Origin: an uncultured Eubacteriales bacterium
Lineage (GTDB): Bacteria > Bacillota > Clostridia > Oscillospirales > Oscillospiraceae
Direction: 5' to 3'
Length of the DNA stretch: 25,915 nucleotides
NCBI GenBank assembly: GCA_905205195.1
Contig: CAJLCS010000027.1
Location: 1-25,915, forward strand
Each line of letters begins with the position of its first letter. Positions within the stretch are counted from its first letter, which is position 1. A program made the translations under genes and the position numbers. The notes beneath the pieces are model-generated. The model saw only the letters and a program-made list of their open reading frames with translations, searched no databases and was not told where the DNA came from. Positions 6,626 to 14,162 of the stretch are shown piece after piece.

Positions 6626-7426
6626 ATGAAAACATTCAAAAAAGTGGCTTACATCGTTCTGCTTCTGTTTTTCGCGGCGGTCTTTCTGGCCAGCGCCTTC
6701 TACATCGGCCGGTACCTGCTGGACTCCAAGAAGCAGGGTGACAAATATCACAGCCTTTCCAATCAGGTGGACGAAATCCGCAAGGGCGAAATGGTCCCGG
6801 CGGAGACCGTGCTGGCCCCCTACACCGAGCCGGGATCCGATGCCCACGCCGCCATTCTGCCGGAGTACGCCGCGCTGTACAAGCAGAACACGGACATGAT
6901 CGGCTGGATTTCCATCGAAGGCACCAAGGTCAACTACCCGGTCATGCAGTCGCCGGACGAAAAGGACTTCTACCTGCACCATAACTTTGAAAAGGAAGAA
7001 AGCTCCCACGGTGCCATTTATGTGCAGGAATCCTGTGATCCCATCAAGCCCTCGGACAACCTGACCATCTACGGCCACAACATGAAGGACAACAGTATGT
7101 TCGGCTCGCTGGACGGCTACGTCAAGAAGGACTTCTGGGAATCCCACAAGTTCATTCAGTTCGACACGCTGACCGAGCGCCACACCTACGAAATCATCGC
7201 CGTCTTCTCCACCACCGCCACGGAGGGGCAGGGCTTTACCTACCACCAGTTCATCGACGCCGCGGACGCGGACGATTTCAACGATTTCGTCAACACCTGC
7301 AAAAAGCTGTCGTTCTACGAAACCGGCCTGTCTGCCAACTACGGCGACAAGCTGATTACCCTGTCCACCTGCGAGTATTCCCACGAAAATGGCCGTCTGG
7401 TGGTGGTCGCCAAGCGGATTGAATGA
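6626..7426 (+). CDS. srtB: class B sortase
   Basis: A 266-residue cysteine transpeptidase anchored by an N-terminal transmembrane helix (about 7-28). The catalytic domain (about 80-266) has His151 in YGHNM, Cys249 in TLSTC and Arg257 in NGRLVVV, the sortase triad. Size, the MIGWISIEGTKVNYPVMQ stretch near 91-108 and the domain order fit class B. Sortases cleave a C-terminal sorting signal on secreted proteins and join it to cell-wall peptidoglycan. Two proteins in this window carry NAKTG followed by a hydrophobic helix and basic tail and are plausible substrates. ATG at 6626 follows GGGAGG at 6613-6618. It is monocistronic, between a perfect promoter and a strong terminator, suggesting steady high expression. 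Confidence 0.93.
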   Translation: MKTFKKVAYIVLLLFFAAVFLASAFYIGRYLLDSKKQGDKYHSLSNQVDEIRKGEMVPAETVLAPYTEPGSDAHAAILPEYAALYKQNTDMIGWISIEGTKVNYPVMQSPDEKDFYLHHNFEKEESSHGAIYVQESCDPIKPSDNLTIYGHNMKDNSMFGSLDGYVKKDFWESHKFIQFDTLTERHTYEIIAVFSTTATEGQGFTYHQFIDAADADDFNDFVNTCKKLSFYETGLSANYGDKLITLSTCEYSHENGRLVVVAKRIE

Positions 7427-7446
7427 ATCAATTGCATAAAAAAACT

Positions 7447-7477
7447 GTGCCGCACGAAGCCGTGCGGCACGTTTTTT
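7447..7477. terminator. bidirectional intrinsic terminator
   Basis: A perfect 10-bp stem (GTGCCGCACG and complement) with loop AAGC is followed on the plus strand by GTTTTTT and preceded by a seven-A run that gives T residues on the minus strand. It ends both the sortase and the convergent DUF6259-like gene, whose stop codon lies in the T tract. Confidence 0.92.
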
Positions 7478-9446
7478 ATTCGGAAAAGGCCTCCACCGTG
7501 ACTTCCCCCGCCGGGATCGTGACCGTCCGGCCCAGAAGCGGGAACACCGCCTCTTCCGCGCCGGTATTCCACAGCGCCGCGATGAAATCTCCGCCCTCCC
7601 GGGCGTAGAAGAGGGACCCGCGCACCGTCTCCGGCAGGCTCAGCCCCCGGGCCGACCGGAAAATTCCCTCGTAGAAGTACCGGCGGTAGGCCTCCTTCCA
7701 GTCCAGGAGCTTTTTCAGGTAGGCCCCATAAGCCGGCTGCCCGGCAATCCCGCAGACCCGGCCCCGGAAGACGGAAACGTCAAAAATCAGACCGGAAACA
7801 AAGGCGTAGTTCAGATGCTCCCGGAAATCCGGCCGCTCGTCGTGGACGAAGCGGTTGCTGACAATCGTCTCCGGGAACGTCTCCCGGTACAGGTCCGGGT
7901 AGGCGCTGGGGAAATACGAGCAGCTGCCGCCGCAGCCGTGAATATAGTCCGTCGCCGCCGCGTAGCGGTCGCAGATCCATTCGGTTCCGATGGCCTCCTC
8001 CGGCGTCAGGATCTCCCGGATGGCCCGGATATTGTCCAGCCGTGCCCGGCCCTCCCGGTCAATCCGGCTGCCGTGGGGGTGCGATTTGTCAAAGCAGAGC
8101 TTGCAGCAGCAGCCGAGCTGATCAAAGAACACCGAATCCACCCCAAAGGACCGCTTCAGCCGAGCATTTTCCACCAGCCGCTGCTGCCATTGGGGCGTGC
8201 AGTGGCAGGCCGTCACGAAGGACTTGTAGCCCCAGTGCCGCAGCACGGTACCGTCGTTGGAGAAGCGGTAATGCTCCCGGTATTCGTTCCCGTCGATGTC
8301 CTTGGTGCAGATTTCCGCGCCGATGTCCCGATAAAAGTCCGTTTTGATGTCAATCAGATTCCCGTTGGAGTACAGCAGCACCCGGCCGCCCTCTGCCTGA
8401 ATCTCCCGGACGGCGGCACGCAGCCCCTCCGCGCCGCCCAACGCCGGATCCGGCTCCAGCTCCGGGTAGTTGTTGTCAAAGCGGCCCTTCCACCAGCCGA
8501 ACACCAGCAGCGCATTCAGTCCCACGGCCTTGCCCTCCCGGTAAAGCCGGGGCAGGTCCGCATACCGGAAGAAAATCTCCCCGTACTGGTGCTTGCAGAT
8601 GATCCGCTGCCACCCGGTCAGACCGTTCACCCACGCCGGACGCCGGTGGGGATCCGGATACCAGACGGACGCCGCCCACTTTTTATAGAAGGCTGCCGCC
8701 TCCCGCCAATCGCCGCGAAACACCGCCAGCACCGCGTGCCCGACCTGCACCGTCTCCCCCGGCTCCGCCGCCGGATAGTGGGAAACGGAAAAGCCCAGCT
8801 CCGAGGCCGCGCCCCGGGGCGGCACCATGGTGTTCAGGTTGACGATGGCCATCTCCGGGTCATGCTCCCCCAGATACAGGCAGTATTCCCCCGTTTCCAG
8901 CGCCAGCCACGGCATGGACAGCCCGCCGCCGCCGTTGTAGGGCGGATAGGTCTGGGGATACAGCGTACATTTATAGTCCGCGCTCATATACTCCGTATGC
9001 TTTTTCGCCACCGCCTGCCGGGGATTGGGATTCCGGACCCCCATTCCGTCCGGGCTGTACAGGATTTCCTCCTCCGGCGCGCAGCCGTAGCGGGCCGCGC
9101 TCAGCACCGGCAGCTGCACCTCATTGACCCGGGCATCCGACCGGTTCCGAAGCGAGGCCGAAAAGTGCAGCGCCCCGTCCTGCTGCCGGATCTCCACCGT
9201 CAGGCCGATGTCAAAGATTTCGCCGTTTTCCGCCGTCAGGCGGTCGTATTCCACCCGGATCAGATCCCCCGCCTGCTCCGTCCTGACCGGCGTCTGGGCA
9301 TGGGCGTAAACGCTCAGCTCCCGGATCTCCCCGGTATCCAGAAACAGGCGCCAGAAATCGCTGCCCTCATGAAATTGCGGATGAAAGCCCTCCGCCCAAA
9401 AATCCAGACCGCCGCGCATCTGGGCCGTCAAATTCAGCATTCCCAT
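7476..9446 (-). CDS. DUF6259-like putative glycoside hydrolase
   Basis: A 656-residue cytoplasmic protein (no signal peptide). Residues 1-250 form a beta-sandwich-like part; 260-570 resemble a TIM barrel with GLTGWQRIICKHQYGEIF near 265, LLVFGWWKGRFDNNYPELEP near 313 and FFDQLG at 440-445; the last 60 residues look like a small beta domain. This matches my recollection of DUF6259 proteins of Firmicutes, thought to be related to GH31/GH36-type glycosidases. Asp442 in FFDQ and Glu489 in GTEW are candidate catalytic acids by position only. The frame is open far upstream, but ATG at 9446 follows a GGGGGGG ribosome site and lies just after an extended -10 promoter. It is divergent from AraC3, the likely controller. 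Substrate unknown. Confidence 0.85.
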   Translation of the reverse strand: MGMLNLTAQMRGGLDFWAEGFHPQFHEGSDFWRLFLDTGEIRELSVYAHAQTPVRTEQAGDLIRVEYDRLTAENGEIFDIGLTVEIRQQDGALHFSASLRNRSDARVNEVQLPVLSAARYGCAPEEEILYSPDGMGVRNPNPRQAVAKKHTEYMSADYKCTLYPQTYPPYNGGGGLSMPWLALETGEYCLYLGEHDPEMAIVNLNTMVPPRGAASELGFSVSHYPAAEPGETVQVGHAVLAVFRGDWREAAAFYKKWAASVWYPDPHRRPAWVNGLTGWQRIICKHQYGEIFFRYADLPRLYREGKAVGLNALLVFGWWKGRFDNNYPELEPDPALGGAEGLRAAVREIQAEGGRVLLYSNGNLIDIKTDFYRDIGAEICTKDIDGNEYREHYRFSNDGTVLRHWGYKSFVTACHCTPQWQQRLVENARLKRSFGVDSVFFDQLGCCCKLCFDKSHPHGSRIDREGRARLDNIRAIREILTPEEAIGTEWICDRYAAATDYIHGCGGSCSYFPSAYPDLYRETFPETIVSNRFVHDERPDFREHLNYAFVSGLIFDVSVFRGRVCGIAGQPAYGAYLKKLLDWKEAYRRYFYEGIFRSARGLSLPETVRGSLFYAREGGDFIAALWNTGAEEAVFPLLGRTVTIPAGEVTVEAFSE

Positions 9447-9473
9447 GGAATATCCCCCCCTTTTGTTTTCTCT

Positions 9474-9479
9474 ATCATA
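9474..9479 (-). promoter_or_regulatory. extended -10 promoter of the DUF6259-like gene
   Basis: On the minus strand TGCTATGAT gives a good extended -10, while the bases 17 upstream (TGGTGC) are a poor -35. This form fits a promoter that needs an activator, here probably AraC3. Confidence 0.5.
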
Positions 9480-9545
9480 GCATCCCGCCGCCGGAAGCAC
9501 CAGAGAAAAAGGGGGCCAAAATCCGGACAATATGGAACTGCGCCC

Positions 9546-9573
9546 TTGCTTTTTCGCCTGTGACTGGTACAAT
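9546..9573 (+). promoter_or_regulatory. promoter of AraC3
   Basis: -35 TTGCTT (9546-9551), 16-bp spacer, and -10 TACAAT (9568-9573) with TG extension (TGGTACAAT). The leader to the ATG at 9594 would be about 15 bases and contains AGGAGGGG. Confidence 0.6.
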
Positions 9574-9593
9574 AGGTGCAGGAGGGGATGGCC

Positions 9594-10457
9594 ATGTACT
9601 ACGCGCTTTCCTTCGCCCCCGCCCCACGGTGCGTGCTGTTCGGGCGCTACCGGCAGCATCAGGGCTGGGAGCACGGCGGCCGCACACTGCCGACGGACCT
9701 GCTGATTTTCGTCATTGGCGGCGAAGCCGTCTTTCGGTTTCACCGCCAGAGCTTCCGCGCCGCCCGGGGCGACTGGGTGCTCATTCCCAAAAACACCGCC
9801 TATCAGGCCCGCACCGACAACTACTGCGACTACTATTTCTTCCATTTCAGCGGTCTTTGCGGCAGCGCCGCCGCACTTCCTGCCGGGCAGCCGGACGTCC
9901 GGCCCAATTTTTCCCGGCAGCCACTGCCGCTGGATGATCCCGTGGTGTATCTGGCGGAGCGGATGACCTCCGGCGAGGCCTACGGAGAGCTGCTGCGGCT
10001 TGCCGCGGAAATGCAGCGTCTCCTGTTCTGCCGCCGCACGGAGGAACGGCTGCTGTTTGACCTGTTTTTCAGCCAGCTTCTGCTGACGCTGGCTGCCCGT
10101 ACCCGGCAGAACGGGCAATCAGGTACCGTTTCCGCCCTGAACCGCGCCCTGGTCTATATTCAGGCCCACTGCACCGAGCCGCTGACGCTGGCCGGTCTGT
10201 CCCAGGCGCTGGGGCTGTCCAAAAGCTATCTGCTGCGGATTTTCCGCCGCCACCTGGGCATGACGGTCACCGATTATCTCCACGGGGTGAAGCTGGACTA
10301 CGCGGCGCAGCTTCTGCTGGGCGGCAGCATGAACGTGTCCCAGATTTCCGAATTTCTGGGCTACAGCGACAGCAGCTACTTCGCCCGTCTGTTTTCCCGG
10401 CGCTTCGGTGTGCCGCCCTCCCGGTTTGCATCGTCGCTGGACGCAGCATATTCATAA
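9594..10457 (+). CDS. AraC-family transcriptional regulator (AraC3)
   Basis: A 287-residue regulator with an N-terminal cupin-like half (about 1-110, with LLIFVIGGEAVFRFH and GDWVLIPKNTAYQA) and a double helix-turn-helix at 182-282 (LTLAGLSQALGLSKSYLLRIF and VSQISEFLGYSDSSYFARLF). The second helix-turn-helix is a textbook match. Possible starts are GTG at 9576, ATG at 9588 and ATG at 9594; the last is chosen because AGGAGGGG at 9580-9587 leaves a proper gap only for it. It is divergent from the DUF6259-like gene, which it probably controls. The inducer is unknown, likely a mono- or oligosaccharide by context. Confidence 0.92.
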   Translation: MYYALSFAPAPRCVLFGRYRQHQGWEHGGRTLPTDLLIFVIGGEAVFRFHRQSFRAARGDWVLIPKNTAYQARTDNYCDYYFFHFSGLCGSAAALPAGQPDVRPNFSRQPLPLDDPVVYLAERMTSGEAYGELLRLAAEMQRLLFCRRTEERLLFDLFFSQLLLTLAARTRQNGQSGTVSALNRALVYIQAHCTEPLTLAGLSQALGLSKSYLLRIFRRHLGMTVTDYLHGVKLDYAAQLLLGGSMNVSQISEFLGYSDSSYFARLFSRRFGVPPSRFASSLDAAYS

Positions 10458-10697
10458 TTTCGTGATTTTTTGTTTTCAAATCCGACACGCTCCGTTCAAA
10501 TGGCTCCGTTATCTTATAGACAGAAAGGTTGCGGAAGCCGTGAGCCGCTTCCTTTCACTCCGTAGATCCTCTTTCTACCTCTCTTCTTTCAAATTGTTGG
10601 GAAGGCCCCGCTGCTTCTGGCAGCGGGGTCTTCCTCGTCTCGGCATCTTTGCCGACCCATCCGGCAGAATTTTTCTGAAACTTGTGCAAAAATCCGC
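10458..10697. other. gene-free stretch with a run of hairpins; possible small RNA or terminator region
   Basis: No credible coding region lies between AraC3 and the antiporter promoter. Successive inverted repeats are present: 10523-10556 (outer GAAAGG with CCTTTC, inner GCGG with CCGC, separated by a 2x2 mismatch), 10562-10578 (GTAGA with TCTAC), 10600-10634 (15-bp stem), 10641-10654 (CGGCA with TGCCG) and 10665-10677 (CAGAA with TTCTG). The octamer GCTCCGTT is also repeated at 10489-10496 and 10503-10510. I recognise no known RNA family. Confidence 0.35.
10600..10634 (+). terminator. strong GC stem-loop after AraC3
   Basis: A 15-bp stem (GGAAGGCCCCGCTGC with GCAGCGGGGTCTTCC, one G-U pair) closes a 5-base loop. 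The bases after it are TCGTCTC, not a clean T tract, so it may be a poor intrinsic terminator or a structural RNA element. Confidence 0.5.
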
Positions 10698-10725
10698 TTG
10701 CAACGGCGCAAATTGCTGGTATAAT
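10698..10725 (+). promoter_or_regulatory. promoter of the cation:proton antiporter
   Basis: -35 TTGCAA (10698-10703), 16-bp spacer, and consensus -10 TATAAT (10720-10725) with TG extension. The leader to the ATG at 10766 is about 35 bases. Confidence 0.75.
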
Positions 10726-10765
10726 AATTAAGAATCGTGATCCGTGTCAGAAAAGAGGTTCTTTT

Positions 10766-12034
10766 ATGGAGTATTTATTAGTCATCGGCATTGCCATGCT
10801 GGCAGGACTGTTCCTGTCCCGGCTGGTTTCCCGGTTTAATCTTCCCGACGTAACCAGTTATCTGGTGGCGGGCCTGCTCATCGGGCCGCTGTGTCTGGGC
10901 CGTCTGGGCATTGACGGGCTGGGCTTTACCTCCTTCGAATTTGTGGAGAAGCTGAGCCTGGTCAGCGATGTGGCACTGGGCTTTATCGCCTTTTCCATCG
11001 GCAGCGAATTCCGGATCTCCGCACTGCGGAAAACCGGCCGTCAGGCCACGGTGGTCGCCATTTTCCAGGCCCTGACCGCCACGGTGCTGGTGGACCTGGC
11101 CCTTTACATCCTTCATCTGTTCCTGGGTGACAAGCTGCCCGTCTCCACCTGCATCATTCTGGGCGCCATCGCCACGGCCACCGCACCGGCGGCCACGCTG
11201 ATGGTGGTCAACCAATACAAGGCAAGAGGCCCCCTCACCGACATTCTGCTGCCCATCGTGGCGCTGGATGACGCCGTGGGCCTGATCGTCTTTGCCGTGT
11301 CCAACGGCGTGGCCCGGGCGCTCATCAGCGGCTCCATCAGCCTGGTGTCCGTGCTGGTCAACCCCCTGCTGGAAATTGTCTGCTCGCTGCTGCTCGGCTC
11401 CCTGCTGGGCTGGGTGTTCACCGCCACGGAGAAGTTCTTCAACTCCAATTCCAAGCGGCTGAGCCTGTCCATCACCTTCGTCATCATCTGCGCGGCCCTG
11501 TCCAAGCTGGAAATTCCCCTGGGCGGCGGCGCGGAAATCGGTTTTTCCTCCCTGCTGGTGTGCATGATGTGCGGCACCGTGTTCTGCAACCTGTGCAATT
11601 TCTCCGAGGATATCATGAGCAAAACCGACCGCTGGACCGCGCCGGTGTATGTGCTGTTCTTCGTGCTGTCCGGCGCAGAGCTGGACCTGCGGGTGTTCGG
11701 CAGTCTGGCGGTGGTCGGCATCGGCCTGGTGAATATTCTGGCCCGGTCCGCCGGTAAGATTCTCGGTGCCTCGGTCAGCTCCAGACTCATGCACTGCGAG
11801 CCGAGCATCTGCAAATACTTAGGCATCACGCTGCTGCCCCAGGCCGGTGTGGCGCTGGGAATGTCCGTGACCGTGGCCGCCGAGTTCGGCGAGGAAGGCG
11901 CCATGATCCGCAATATCGTGCTGTTCTCCGTGCTGATTTACGAGCTGGTCGGCCCGATCCTCACCAAGATGGCCCTCACCGCCGCCGGAGACATCAAGCC
12001 CAAGCCTGTGGCGGACCGTCAGGATCTTTCGTAA
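10766..12034 (+). CDS. CPA2-type cation:proton antiporter
   Basis: A 422-residue membrane protein of about 12 hydrophobic segments covering nearly its whole length. SYLVAGLLIGPLCLG near 31-45, GAIATATAPAATLMVV at 133-148 and VALDDAVGL at 165-173 match the Na+/H+ exchanger fold; Asp168-Asp169 are the likely ion- and proton-binding pair. The protein ends soon after the last helix with no TrkA-type nucleotide-binding domain, unlike KefB/KefC. It probably exchanges Na+ or K+ for H+. The frame extends upstream to 10682, but that start would lie before the promoter, so ATG at 10766, after AAGAGG, is chosen. It appears to be monocistronic. Confidence 0.9.
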   Translation: MEYLLVIGIAMLAGLFLSRLVSRFNLPDVTSYLVAGLLIGPLCLGRLGIDGLGFTSFEFVEKLSLVSDVALGFIAFSIGSEFRISALRKTGRQATVVAIFQALTATVLVDLALYILHLFLGDKLPVSTCIILGAIATATAPAATLMVVNQYKARGPLTDILLPIVALDDAVGLIVFAVSNGVARALISGSISLVSVLVNPLLEIVCSLLLGSLLGWVFTATEKFFNSNSKRLSLSITFVIICAALSKLEIPLGGGAEIGFSSLLVCMMCGTVFCNLCNFSEDIMSKTDRWTAPVYVLFFVLSGAELDLRVFGSLAVVGIGLVNILARSAGKILGASVSSRLMHCEPSICKYLGITLLPQAGVALGMSVTVAAEFGEEGAMIRNIVLFSVLIYELVGPILTKMALTAAGDIKPKPVADRQDLS

Positions 12035-12048
12035 CGTCAAAAAAGCAA

Positions 12049-12076
12049 AAGGGGAAGGAATTCGTTCCTTCCCCTT
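12049..12076. terminator. shared terminator between converging genes
   Basis: A perfect 12-bp stem (AAGGGGAAGGAA and complement) has a TTCG loop. The plus strand continues AAAATTTTC; the minus strand continues into TTTTGCTTTTTT, so termination is stronger for the minus-strand amidohydrolase, whose stop codon overlaps the stem. Confidence 0.82.
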
Positions 12077-12923
12077 AAAATTTTCTCCGGATGGCGGCGA
12101 TTCCACGGTCCAGCGCCGCCGCGGTGCAGGAACCAAGCGCCTGCTCCAGCAGCCGGTATTCCGTCATGCCCCCATGGGGCACCGCCCAGGCCCCCGCGTC
12201 GCTGCCCGGCGCCAGAAGGCCGCCCATGGCGTCAAACCGCCGGACGTTTTCCCGGGCCGACGCCAGAATGGCCTCCACCGCCTCCTCCCGGAAGCGGCCG
12301 GTGCCCCGCAGATTGCCGATGGTGGACAGCGTCGGCACCCACACGGTGCCGTTTTCCGCCATGGCGGCCAGCGCCTCGCCGGAAAGATAGGCCCCGTGCT
12401 CCACCGAATCCACACCGGCGGCCGTTGCGGCCAGCACCGTCTCCGCACCGTTGGCGTGGGCCATGACGGAGAATCCGGCGTCGTGGGCCGCTCCGATCAG
12501 GTCCCGAATTTCCGCCGGGTCCAGCCCCGGCTCCGTCAGAACGCCGAACCGGTCGAAATCCATCAGGCCGGAAATCATGATTTTGATAAAATCTGCACCT
12601 AATTTCCGTTTTTCTCTGAGAATTCTCTGATAATCCTGGAGATTTTCAAATTTCACGCCGATAAATCCGCCGTAGTGGCCGCTGTGGTACAGCGGCGCCA
12701 GCGGCGTCCGGTAGGTGATGCCGTACGCCGGTGCCAGTGCCCGGGCCATGGCGCCTACACCCCACCGGTCCCCGCCGTCCCGCAGGTAGGTAAAGCCCCC
12801 TTCCCGGTACAGCGCCAGCCTTTGCCGGATCAGCGCCTCATCCGGGCCGTCCCGGTGCCGGGCGATGGCCCCGCGCCAGTCCGCGCCGTCCAGCACCATG
12901 TGAATATGCACGTCAGCCGTCAT
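12075..12923 (-). CDS. metal-dependent amidohydrolase
   Basis: A 282-residue TIM-barrel hydrolase. The metal ligands are His6 and His8 in DVHIH, His156 in MAHANG, His176 in VEHGA and Asp242 in GSDAG, with Lys114 in DFIKIM a candidate carboxylated bridging lysine. The order and spacing fit the imidazolonepropionase/Xaa-Pro-dipeptidase-like branch. It starts almost at the HxH motif and ends soon after the last ligand, so the beta-sandwich that flanks the barrel in many relatives is absent. ATG at 12923 is preferred to an in-frame start at 12965 because the latter would precede the -10 box. The substrate is probably a cyclic amide or a peptide-like bond; this is not determinable here. It stands alone between two transporters. 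Confidence 0.88.
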   Translation of the reverse strand: MTADVHIHMVLDGADWRGAIARHRDGPDEALIRQRLALYREGGFTYLRDGGDRWGVGAMARALAPAYGITYRTPLAPLYHSGHYGGFIGVKFENLQDYQRILREKRKLGADFIKIMISGLMDFDRFGVLTEPGLDPAEIRDLIGAAHDAGFSVMAHANGAETVLAATAAGVDSVEHGAYLSGEALAAMAENGTVWVPTLSTIGNLRGTGRFREEAVEAILASARENVRRFDAMGGLLAPGSDAGAWAVPHGGMTEYRLLEQALGSCTAAALDRGIAAIRRKF

Positions 12924-12944
12924 TTTTCTCACCCTTTCCCTGCT

Positions 12945-12950
12945 ATTATA
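12945..12950 (-). promoter_or_regulatory. -10 element of the amidohydrolase promoter
   Basis: Consensus TATAAT on the minus strand, 21 bases before the ATG at 12923. The -35 region is T-rich and poor (TTCCCT at 17 bp). Confidence 0.55.
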
Positions 12951-12981
12951 ACGTTTTTCCCACAAAAAGGGAAGAAATTTC

Positions 12982-13010
12982 TTGCATTTTTGTCCTCCCT
13001 ATGATAAACT
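12982..13010 (+). promoter_or_regulatory. probable promoter of the calcium/sodium exchanger
   Basis: -35 TTGCAT (12982-12987), 17-bp spacer and a fair -10 TAAACT (13005-13010). TATGAT overlapping at 13000 is an alternative but is badly spaced. GGAGG at 13030-13034 is the ribosome site. Confidence 0.5.
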
Positions 13011-13041
13011 ATTTGTTACTGTTTTTTCTGGAGGTCATCCT

Positions 13042-13971
13042 ATGAAAATGCTTCTTCAGTTCCTCCTGCTGGCAGTGGGATTCGTCATGCTGGTCAAGGG
13101 CGCGGACTGGTTCGTGGACGGCGCGTCCGGAATTGCCGAAAAATTCCGCATTCCGCCGCTGATTATTGGCCTGACCATCGTGGCCATGGGCACCAGCGCG
13201 CCGGAGGCCGCCGTCAGCATCACGGCCACGCTGAAAGGCACCGCCGACATCACCGTGGGCAACATCGTGGGCAGCAATATCCTCAATGTGCTGGTGATTC
13301 TGGGCCTTTCCGCCGTCATCACGCCGCTGGCCGTTGGAAAATCCACGGTGCGCTATGAGCTGCCCTTCCTGATTGGCATCACCGTGCTGCTGCTCCTGCT
13401 GGGTCTGGACGGCACCGTCAGCCTGACGGACGGACTGATTCTACTGCTGTTTTTTGCGCTGTATCTGGCCTACCTGTTCGTGATGGCCAAGAAGGGCATG
13501 GCGGAAATCGAGGAATCCGACAAGCATCTGAAGCTGTGGCAGGCGCTGCTGGCCACGGCGGTGGGTCTGGCGCTGGTGATTTACGGCAGCGACCTCACCG
13601 TGGACGCCGCCTCCGCCATCGCCCGGATGCTGGGCCTGAGCGAACGGTTTATCGGTCTGACCATCGTGGCGCTGGGCACCTCCCTGCCGGAGCTGGTCAC
13701 CTCCGTCACCGCCGCCCGGAAGGGCAGCGCGGACATCGCCATCGGCAACATCGTCGGCAGCAATGTGTTCAACATTCTCTTCGTGGTGGGGCTGTCGTCG
13801 CTGGTGCGGCCGGTGCCCTTCGCCGCCAATTTCCGCGTTGACCTGCTGGTAGCGCTGGCCGCCGTAGTGTTTCTGCTGCTGGCCAGCTTCCGGAAGCGGA
13901 AGCTCAGCCGGGTAGACGGCGCCATCATGCTCGCCGGTTATGCCGCCTATTTCGTCTATCTGATTGCGTAA
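13042..13971 (+). CDS. CaCA-family calcium/sodium antiporter (YrbG-like)
   Basis: A 309-residue membrane protein built of two inverted alpha-repeat halves. The first carries GLTIVAMGTSAPE (43-55) and GNIVGSN (73-79); the second carries GLTIVALGTSLPE (205-217) and GNIVGSN (235-241). Glu55 and Glu217 are the expected calcium ligands. About ten hydrophobic segments are present, with a short acidic loop (EIEESDK near 155) between the halves, as in the prokaryotic YrbG type. It would export Ca2+ in exchange for Na+ or H+. ATG at 13042, after TGGAGG, gives the normal N-terminus; the longer frame from 12982 overlaps the promoter. It is a single-gene unit with its own terminator. Confidence 0.94.
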   Translation: MKMLLQFLLLAVGFVMLVKGADWFVDGASGIAEKFRIPPLIIGLTIVAMGTSAPEAAVSITATLKGTADITVGNIVGSNILNVLVILGLSAVITPLAVGKSTVRYELPFLIGITVLLLLLGLDGTVSLTDGLILLLFFALYLAYLFVMAKKGMAEIEESDKHLKLWQALLATAVGLALVIYGSDLTVDAASAIARMLGLSERFIGLTIVALGTSLPELVTSVTAARKGSADIAIGNIVGSNVFNILFVVGLSSLVRPVPFAANFRVDLLVALAAVVFLLLASFRKRKLSRVDGAIMLAGYAAYFVYLIA

Positions 13972-13984
13972 TCCTCCGATTCTC

Positions 13985-14028
13985 TCCGCCGTATCGGGAC
14001 TTCACAGCCCCGATATGGCGGATTTTTT
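13985..14028 (+). terminator. intrinsic terminator of the exchanger gene
   Basis: A 14-bp stem (TCCGCCGTATCGGG with CCCGATATGGCGGA, one G-U pair) with a 10-base loop, followed by TTTTTTG. Confidence 0.92.
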
Positions 14029-14101
14029 GTCCCTGCATCCCCCCCACTGTCGCCGCGCCATCCGCTGCAAAGCAACTCTGCGGCAGCTTCCAAGCATAAA
14101 G

Positions 14102-14133
14102 ATACCCGGGCAGCCGATTGACCGCCCGGGCAT
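14102..14133 (-). terminator. stem-loop terminator of the subtilase gene
   Basis: On the minus strand a 10-bp stem (ATGCCCGGGC with GCCCGGGTAT, one G-T pair) with a 12-base loop lies 30 bases after the subtilase stop and is followed by CTTTATGCTT, a broken T tract. Confidence 0.6.
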
Positions 14134-14162
14134 TTGCTATGGAATCAGGTGCCGATTTTCAA

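Noticed and set aside
1913..9529. The hexamer CGGACA in all three AraC intergenic regions (1913, 5713, 9524)
   Set aside because: The distance to the promoters is not constant and flanking bases differ; a chance hexamer found after looking cannot be called an operator.
9447..10118. N-terminal extension of the DUF6259-like protein
   Set aside because: It overlaps AraC3 on the other strand and has biased antisense composition; the ATG at 9446 has a ribosome site.
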